A stretch of DNA of 52,701 nucleotides from Actinomycetes bacterium. GTDB taxonomy: Bacteria > Actinomycetota > Actinomycetes > Nanopelagicales > Nanopelagicaceae. The notes below the pieces were generated by a model that was not told where the DNA came from, did no database searches, and saw only the letters and a list, made by a program, of their open reading frames with translations. Position 1 is the first letter of the stretch, and every line of letters starts with the position of its first letter. The translations under genes were made by a program, and so were the position numbers. The stretch lies in NCBI GenBank assembly GCA_025363635.1, contig JANYDL010000089.1, forward strand, positions 1 through 52,701, in the 5' to 3' direction. Shown here one piece after another: positions 47,567-52,701 of this stretch.

Positions 47567-50148
47567 GCAGCGCTCCAAGAAGCGCCAACTCCAATACTTA
47601 CTTCAAGTGGTGCTTTTAGAGGAAAGGCTCTTCCCATTTCCTCTCTCACTAAACGTGTGAGGTTTGCCTCTTCTCCATCGGCCAATTCAAAAATCAATTC
47701 ATCATGGACTTGAAGGAGTAACCGAGAAGACATTTCAGCTTTGATTAAAGCCTTTTCAACATTCAGCATTGCAACTTTAATAATGTCTGCGGCGGATCCT
47801 TGAATTGGGGCATTCAGCGCCATGCGCTCTGCCACTTCTCTTCGCTGTCTATTGTCATTGACTAGATCTGGCAAATAACGGCGACGGCCTAATATGGTTT
47901 CTGTATAACCGAGTTTCCGAGCTTCTTCGACAACGGTCTCTAAATAATCTCGTATCCCACCAAATCTCTGGAAATAAGTATCCATCAAAGTTTGGGCCTG
48001 CGGTGGAGTGATACCAAGTTGAGCCGAAAGCCCGAAGGAAGAGAGTCCGTAAGCCAGACCGTAGGACATCGCCTTTATTTGGCGTCTCATCTCAGAAGTC
48101 ACGCTGGATGGCTCTACTCCAAAAACTTCACCCGCAACAGTGGAGTGGAGATCTTCACCTTTTGCAAAGGCCGCCAATAGATGTGCATCATCTGAAAGAT
48201 GAGCCATGATGCGCATTTCAATTTGGCTGTAATCGGCCGTCAATAACGAGGTAAAACGTTCCCCCGCACTGAAACAATCACGTATCTTTCGTCCCTCTTC
48301 CGTTCTGACTGGGATATTTTGCAAATTAGGACCAGTTGAAGATAGTCGACCAGTTGCCGCAACAGTCTGCTGAAAATGTGTATGAATTCGTCCGTCTGAG
48401 CCGATTTCGGCGAGCAAACCATCGACCGTGGTTTTGAGTTTGTTAGTCTCTCGAATTCGAAGTAGCTGATTCAAAATTGGATGTTGGGTCTTCTCCGAAA
48501 GCCACTGTAGAGATTCTGCATCGGTTGTGTAGCCGGTTTTGATCTTCTTAGTTTTAGGTAACTTCAACTCTTCAAATAGGACAACTTGGAGTTGTTTCGG
48601 CGAGGCAACATTAAATTCGTGACCAACTGCCGCATGCGCGGCGACTGTCTCTCTCTCCACTTCTTCAGAGAAAAAATTGCGCAACTCGAGGAGTTTCTTA
48701 GAATCAACATGGATTCCCGTTCTCTCCATGCGAGAAAGAAGTTTTGCGATCGGCAACTCGAGGTTTTCAAATAGATCAAAGCATCTTCGTTCGATCAATT
48801 CCTTATGCAAAGATTTTTTAAGCACAAATAGTGAAATGGCACATTCCATAAGACGAAGATCCGAATCACCCGCGGATATCTCCGCCCCATCCCCCCATCG
48901 ATCCAATAGATCGGTCAGCTCTTGGGCACGCACTCCAGGATTGACTAGGTAAGCTGCCAAGGATGTGTCAAAAACAATTCCTTCCAAGGCAACCACTCGT
49001 GAAAGTGACTTTGCGTCATGGAGGATCTTTCCGATGGAAGGATTCGTCGCCCATTCTCCAACCTGAGAAGAGTGGACTACATAGGCCTCTACAGCGCTAA
49101 GGGCGACGGCGTATTTCGTGAGTTTCTGATCTGTAATTTCAAAAGTTAGAGAAATCAACCCCTCATGTCTAGCTATTTTTGAGTCAAGTTCTGAGGATGA
49201 AATAAGTGAGTCAGACAAATCAATTCCCAACATCGTGAGCGGTTCGTTCTCTGGTTTCTCCTCCGGAGCTTTACCGAAGGTAATCACACCCACACGGTCC
49301 TTGAGAGTGCGAAATTCTAGGGAATCAAAGAGGGAAAAGAGTTCGCTTTGGTCAATCCCCTTCCATGCAAGTTGTGAAATATCGACATCAATGGGGACAT
49401 CATGAAGAAGTCGCGTAAGTTCTCTATTCCGAAGAACTAGATCTATATTCGATCGCAAGGATTCGCCTACTTTTCCTGAGATCTTTTCAACATTAGATAT
49501 CAGATTACCCAACGAGCCGTATTCAATTATCCATTTTGCGGCAGTCTTTTCGCCAACTCCAGGAATGGAGGGGAGATTGTCGCTGGGATCGCCACGCAGG
49601 GCTGCAAAATCCGGATACTGAGAGGGCGACATTCCATATCGGTTCATAACGGCCTGGGGCGTCATGCGAGTCAAATCACTCACGCCACGTTTTGGATAGA
49701 GGACAGTTATTTCGTCCTTGACGAGTTGAAAAGTATCTCGATCACCAGAGCAAATCAGCACTTCCATGCCCTTCGCCACAGCATTTGTCGCTATCGTGGC
49801 CAAAATATCGTCGGCCTCAAAGCCTTCTCTCTCAAATTGAGAAACACCAAATGCACTTACTAACTCGTGGAGCAGGCCCATTTGCGAACGGAATTCATCG
49901 GGGGTCGCAGATCGTGTCGCCTTGTACTCTGGATAGAGTGCCGTCCTAAAAGTCTTCCTCGATACATCAAATCCAACCGCGATGTGCGTCGGTTTTTCAT
50001 CCCTAATTAACGAAATGAGCATCGTCGCAAAACCGTAGAGGGCATTCGTATGCTGTCCATTGGCGGTAGTAAAGTTCTCTGCTGGTAGAGCGTAAAAGGC
50101 CCGATAAGCCATTGAATGTCCGTCGATCAAAAGCAGACGGGAACCCAT
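47557..50148 (-). CDS. polA: DNA polymerase I
   Basis: Fills gaps in repair and removes Okazaki primers. The 863-residue protein has an N-terminal 5'-nuclease domain (about 1-290, LLLIDGHSMAYRAFYALP), a degenerate 3'-5' exonuclease domain (about 310-470; FDTET of E. coli reads TFEIT and the third motif is lost), and a family A polymerase with motif A DYSQIEMRIMAHL near 640, motif B RRQIKAMSYGLAYG near 690 and motif C VHDELIFE near 820. The usual Phe of motif B is Tyr, as in mycobacterial PolA. The ATG at 50148 was chosen over 50157 because TAAGAT stands seven bases before it. Confidence 0.96.
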   Translation of the reverse strand: MGSRLLLIDGHSMAYRAFYALPAENFTTANGQHTNALYGFATMLISLIRDEKPTHIAVGFDVSRKTFRTALYPEYKATRSATPDEFRSQMGLLHELVSAFGVSQFEREGFEADDILATIATNAVAKGMEVLICSGDRDTFQLVKDEITVLYPKRGVSDLTRMTPQAVMNRYGMSPSQYPDFAALRGDPSDNLPSIPGVGEKTAAKWIIEYGSLGNLISNVEKISGKVGESLRSNIDLVLRNRELTRLLHDVPIDVDISQLAWKGIDQSELFSLFDSLEFRTLKDRVGVITFGKAPEEKPENEPLTMLGIDLSDSLISSSELDSKIARHEGLISLTFEITDQKLTKYAVALSAVEAYVVHSSQVGEWATNPSIGKILHDAKSLSRVVALEGIVFDTSLAAYLVNPGVRAQELTDLLDRWGDGAEISAGDSDLRLMECAISLFVLKKSLHKELIERRCFDLFENLELPIAKLLSRMERTGIHVDSKKLLELRNFFSEEVERETVAAHAAVGHEFNVASPKQLQVVLFEELKLPKTKKIKTGYTTDAESLQWLSEKTQHPILNQLLRIRETNKLKTTVDGLLAEIGSDGRIHTHFQQTVAATGRLSSTGPNLQNIPVRTEEGRKIRDCFSAGERFTSLLTADYSQIEMRIMAHLSDDAHLLAAFAKGEDLHSTVAGEVFGVEPSSVTSEMRRQIKAMSYGLAYGLSSFGLSAQLGITPPQAQTLMDTYFQRFGGIRDYLETVVEEARKLGYTETILGRRRYLPDLVNDNRQRREVAERMALNAPIQGSAADIIKVAMLNVEKALIKAEMSSRLLLQVHDELIFELADGEEANLTRLVREEMGRAFPLKAPLEVSIGVGASWSAAAH

Positions 50149-50155
50149 AACTGTC

Positions 50156-50161
50156 ATCTTA
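50156..50161 (-). promoter_or_regulatory. polA -10 hexamer (leaderless promoter)
   Basis: TAAGAT on the minus strand, seven bases, then the polA ATG at 50148. It is only 7 bp from the -10 of the divergent thioesterase gene. Confidence 0.5.
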
Positions 50162-50168
50162 CTTCAGT

Positions 50169-50174
50169 TAGACT
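50169..50174 (+). promoter_or_regulatory. Thioesterase gene -10 hexamer (leaderless promoter)
   Basis: TAGACT, seven bases, then ATG at 50182; identical in hexamer and gap to the pheS promoter. A -35 at normal spacing would fall on the polA start codon. Confidence 0.5.
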
Positions 50175-50181
50175 TGGGACT

Positions 50182-50601
50182 ATGAGTGGTGAAGTAGAGA
50201 TTGATTACTTGGAAATTTGGGAAAAGCGAGGTATTGCGGCTTTGGACCAAAAGTTGGGAATTGTGATCATTGAAGCAAGTCCTCAGCGAGTGGTGGCAAC
50301 CATGCCAGTTGAAGGCAATACACAACCGTTGGGATTCCTGCATGGTGGAGCGAATGTGGTTCTTGCAGAAAGTCTAGGTTCCATCGGAACAGCCCTTCAT
50401 GCCGGCCCCCACCGCAAGGTTGTAGGCGTTGATATCAATGCAACTCATCACCGCACAGCCACCCAAGGTCTTGTAACAGGAGTTGCCACACCCGTTTCTC
50501 TAGGAAGAACTTTATGCTGCTACGAAATCGTGATCACAAACGAAGCAGGTCAGCGAACTTGCACTGCCCGAATTACGTGCATGATTCTCGCCGAACGCTA
50601 G
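50182..50601 (+). CDS. Hotdog-fold thioesterase, PaaI family
   Basis: A 139-residue single hotdog-fold protein that probably hydrolyses acyl- or aryl-CoA thioesters. It shows the PaaI-type signature GFLHGGANVVLAESLGSIG near 53, followed by VGVDINATHHRTATQG near 85. It commonly neighbours polA in actinobacteria. ATG 50182 is set by the -10 seven bases upstream; an in-frame ATG at 50116 lies inside polA and is rejected. Its TAG stop and the convergent livF TAG overlap in one CTAG. Confidence 0.88.
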   Translation: MSGEVEIDYLEIWEKRGIAALDQKLGIVIIEASPQRVVATMPVEGNTQPLGFLHGGANVVLAESLGSIGTALHAGPHRKVVGVDINATHHRTATQGLVTGVATPVSLGRTLCCYEIVITNEAGQRTCTARITCMILAER

Positions 50602-51311
50602 CCGCCCAAATACGCCTTAGTAACGGCCTCATCTTTAGCTAGATCAGTGGCATTGCCACTCATCTTAATTAATCCTGATTCAAGAACATAGGCACGGTCT
50701 GCGACATCCAACGCGGCAGCAGCATTTTGTTCAATTAACAAAATTGTTATCCCTTGCTCTCTAATCTTCACAATCGTTTCAAAAATCATATCTACGAGAA
50801 CAGGGGCAAGTCCCATGGATGGCTCATCGAGTAGTAATAACTTCGGTGCGCCCATCATCGCGCGGGCAACAGCCAGCATTTGTTGTTCACCGCCCGACAT
50901 AGTCCCGCCTTTTTGTTCATAACGTTCACGAAGTCGAGGGAATAGATCAAGAACTCTCTCACGATCTGCTTCGATAGCAACCTTGTCATTACGAAGAAAG
51001 GCACCCAAATCAAGATTCTCTCTGACCGACATTCGAGGGAAAATTCTTCGTCCCTCAGGAGATTGGCAAAGGCCCCTAGCTACGATCTCATGGCCAGGTC
51101 GTCCTTCAATACGTTCCCCCATGAAAGTGATTGTGCCTGCTTTCGGTTTAAGCAGTCCAGATATTGTCCGCAAAGTTGTCGACTTGCCGGCGCCATTGGA
51201 ACCGATGAGAGTAACAATCTCTCCTTCATTGACGGTAAGTGACAAACCCTTAACTGCCAAAATTGAGCCATAAGCGACCTTAAGATCATTCACTTCTAGA
51301 AGAGCGCTCAT
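50598..51311 (-). CDS. livF: Branched-chain amino acid ABC transporter ATPase LivF
   Basis: One of two ATPases of a high-affinity branched-chain amino acid importer. The 237-residue protein has Walker A GSNGAGKST near 37, the LivF-typical QSPEGRRIFPRMSVRENL near 84, signature MSGGEQQMLAVARAM near 139, Walker B LLLLDEPSMGLAP and the switch His region LLIEQNAAAALDVADRAYVLE. It is coupled to livG by ATGA. Exact substrates may include other amino acids or urea-like compounds, since Liv homologues vary. Confidence 0.93.
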   Translation of the reverse strand: MSALLEVNDLKVAYGSILAVKGLSLTVNEGEIVTLIGSNGAGKSTTLRTISGLLKPKAGTITFMGERIEGRPGHEIVARGLCQSPEGRRIFPRMSVRENLDLGAFLRNDKVAIEADRERVLDLFPRLRERYEQKGGTMSGGEQQMLAVARAMMGAPKLLLLDEPSMGLAPVLVDMIFETIVKIREQGITILLIEQNAAAALDVADRAYVLESGLIKMSGNATDLAKDEAVTKAYLGG

Positions 51312-52087
51312 GCCTTCTCTCCCTTTGCTTTACCGAGATATGCCTCGATGACTCGTTGGTTAGCCTTAATGTCTGCAGGAGTGCCTTCGGCAATCTTTTC
51401 ACCTTGATCCAGAACAGTGACTCTTTCTGACACTGACATTACAACGCTCATATCGTGTTCGATCAGCAAAATGGAAACATTTTGCTCGTCACGGACCCGA
51501 TACACGAAATTAATAAACGTCAGCGATTCCTGAGGATTCATTCCCGCCGTTGGCTCATCCAAAAGCAAGACTTTAGGTTTCAATGCAAGGGCACGAGCCA
51601 CTTCCAGCCGACGCTGATCACCATAAGAGAGATTTCGCGCATACTCACCTGCCCATTTACCTATGCCTACAAAATCAAGCAAAGCTCTTGCTTCCTCGCG
51701 TGCCGATTTCTCTTCGCGACGCTGACCAGGAGTTCCTAAAATCGTGGCGATGATTCCAGCCCTCAAGCGAGAATGCATGGCAACCATGACGTTTTCCTCG
51801 GCGGTCATCAAGCCGAAAAGACGTATATTCTGGAAAGTTCTTGCTACGCCACCAGAGGCAATCTTGTGAGGCGGCCGCGCAGTGATGTCTTCCTCTCCAA
51901 AGAGAACATTTCCAGTAGTGGGTTTATATAAACCTGTAAGAACATTGAAAAAAGTTGTCTTACCAGCGCCATTAGGGCCGATGAGGCTCACGATCTTTCC
52001 TGTCGGGATATCAAATGAAACATTGTTAACGGCGGTAAGTCCACCAAAGCGGACAGTAATTTCTTTCGCTGTCAGTGCGCTCGACAT
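51308..52087 (-). CDS. livG: Branched-chain amino acid ABC transporter ATPase LivG
   Basis: Second ATPase of the Liv-type importer. The 259-residue protein has FGGLTAVNNVSF near 14, Walker A GPNGAGKTT near 37, the LivG-typical GVARTFQNIRLFGLMTAEENVMVAMH near 90, signature LSYGDQRRLEVARAL near 158, Walker B VLLLDEPTAGMNP and the C-terminal GTPADIKANQRVIEAYLG. Its ATG overlaps the livM stop (TAATG), and its own stop overlaps livF. Confidence 0.94.
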   Translation of the reverse strand: MSSALTAKEITVRFGGLTAVNNVSFDIPTGKIVSLIGPNGAGKTTFFNVLTGLYKPTTGNVLFGEEDITARPPHKIASGGVARTFQNIRLFGLMTAEENVMVAMHSRLRAGIIATILGTPGQRREEKSAREEARALLDFVGIGKWAGEYARNLSYGDQRRLEVARALALKPKVLLLDEPTAGMNPQESLTFINFVYRVRDEQNVSILLIEHDMSVVMSVSERVTVLDQGEKIAEGTPADIKANQRVIEAYLGKAKGEKA

Positions 52088-52701
52088 TAGTGAGAACCTC
52101 CAACATTCGATGTTGTGTCATCTGCTTCGTGAAGAATTGCTTTGAGGCGCGATTCAGGAATCATTCCTTCTCTCTTGAAGAGCATCATCAATATCAAGAC
52201 ACCACCAAAAAGTAGAAAGTTATACGATGGAAAATTGATGTTTGTATTGAAAGTGTTATTGACCAGATCACCAAAGGCTGGAAGGCCGGTTGAATTTATC
52301 CAAGCCACAAGTAGCGCTCCGACCATTACGCCCCAGACATTTCCCATTCCCCCTAGTACCACCATCGCCAGCAGAATAATGGAAATTGAGAAATTAAACC
52401 TGTCAGCAAATACGCCATTGACGTGCGTGGCAAAAGCCACCCCACCAACGCCACCGCTAAAGGCACCTACAGCGTATGCCGCTAATTTTGTTGACATGAG
52501 CGGAACACCCATCATGCTCGCAGCCAATTCATCTTCACGAATTGCCAACCAAGCCCGCCCGAGTCGACCTTTACGCAAACGAAGAGAAATGAAAACCATC
52601 ACTGCGGTGAGGAAAACGAAGATGGCAAATTTCCAACTAAAATCGAAAGGACCTAAAATCTTTGATCCGACCGAAATATTATCAATCGGAGAAATTCCTT
52701 T
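52087..52701 (-). CDS. livM: Branched-chain amino acid ABC transporter permease LivM (partial)
   Basis: C-terminal part (204 codons) of a membrane permease; the N-terminus lies beyond the right edge, and the frame stays open to the last base. The visible part has the family's GRAWLAIREDELAASMMGVP, preceded by a helix (KFAIFVFLTAVMVFISL) and followed by AAYAVGAFSGGVGGVAFA, MVVLGGMGNVWGVMVGALL and a last helix (FLLFGGVLILMMLF). It works with LivG and LivF, and most likely with LivH and a binding protein encoded further right. Confidence 0.92.
   Translation of the reverse strand, partial: KGISPIDNISVGSKILGPFDFSWKFAIFVFLTAVMVFISLRLRKGRLGRAWLAIREDELAASMMGVPLMSTKLAAYAVGAFSGGVGGVAFATHVNGVFADRFNFSISIILLAMVVLGGMGNVWGVMVGALLVAWINSTGLPAFGDLVNNTFNTNINFPSYNFLLFGGVLILMMLFKREGMIPESRLKAILHEADDTTSNVGGSH

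Overview
The window is a 52.7 kb piece of core chromosome from an actinobacterium. The support is an actinobacterial 16S 5' end and rrn leader, RbpA, WhiA, a DUF3099 protein, the fabG-fabI (mabA-inhA) order, a SufR-led SUF operon with a Rieske ferredoxin, and the infC-rpmI-rplT-trmH-pheST-argCJBD synteny. Base composition looks mixed, not GC-rich, and gaps are very small: 1-4 nt overlaps between genes are routine and convergent genes overlap. Together this suggests a streamlined freshwater lineage of the Nanopelagicales/acI type. That placement is an inference and was not tested by phylogeny.

Layout, left to right. 1-335: first third of a 16S rRNA gene (minus), cut by the window edge, with its leader and two promoters at 336-780. 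821-13732 (minus): infC-rpmI-rplT-trmH-pheS-pheT-argC-argJ-argB-argD-argR-argH-tyrS, joining translation, tRNA charging and arginine synthesis. 13977-15447 (minus): fabG-fabI, fatty acid elongation. 15515-16475 (plus): DUF3099 protein and SURF1. 16434-24714 (minus): sufR-sufB-sufD-Rieske-sufC-sufS-sufU-sufT and an ABC exporter. 24822-30401 (plus): ctaA-tkt-tal-pgi. 30422-34203 (minus): gap-pgk-tpiA-secG-rbpA. 34394-44712 (minus): coaE-uvrB-uvrA-uvrC-rapZ-yvcK-whiA. 44808-46166 (minus): rpsA. 46305-47552 (plus): MFS transporter. 47557-50148 (minus): polA. 50182-50601 (plus): PaaI-type thioesterase. 50598-52701 (minus): livM (partial)-livG-livF.

Regulation is readable in several places. A pair of ARG boxes overlaps the argC promoter, and argR lies in the operon they would control. 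An inverted repeat of the type bound by mycobacterial SufR lies on the sufR start codon. At least eight genes have a TANNNT -10 hexamer 6-7 nt before the start codon and no Shine-Dalgarno, as expected for leaderless mRNAs; operon-internal genes rely on overlaps or clear SD sequences. infC probably starts at ATC and rpsA at TTG.

No mobile element, CRISPR array, prophage, tRNA gene or unknown multi-gene system was found. The items of interest are regulatory sites, unusual starts, losses from conserved clusters (argF/argG, ctaB, zwf-opcA-pgl) and residue-level oddities in ArgB and ArgD.
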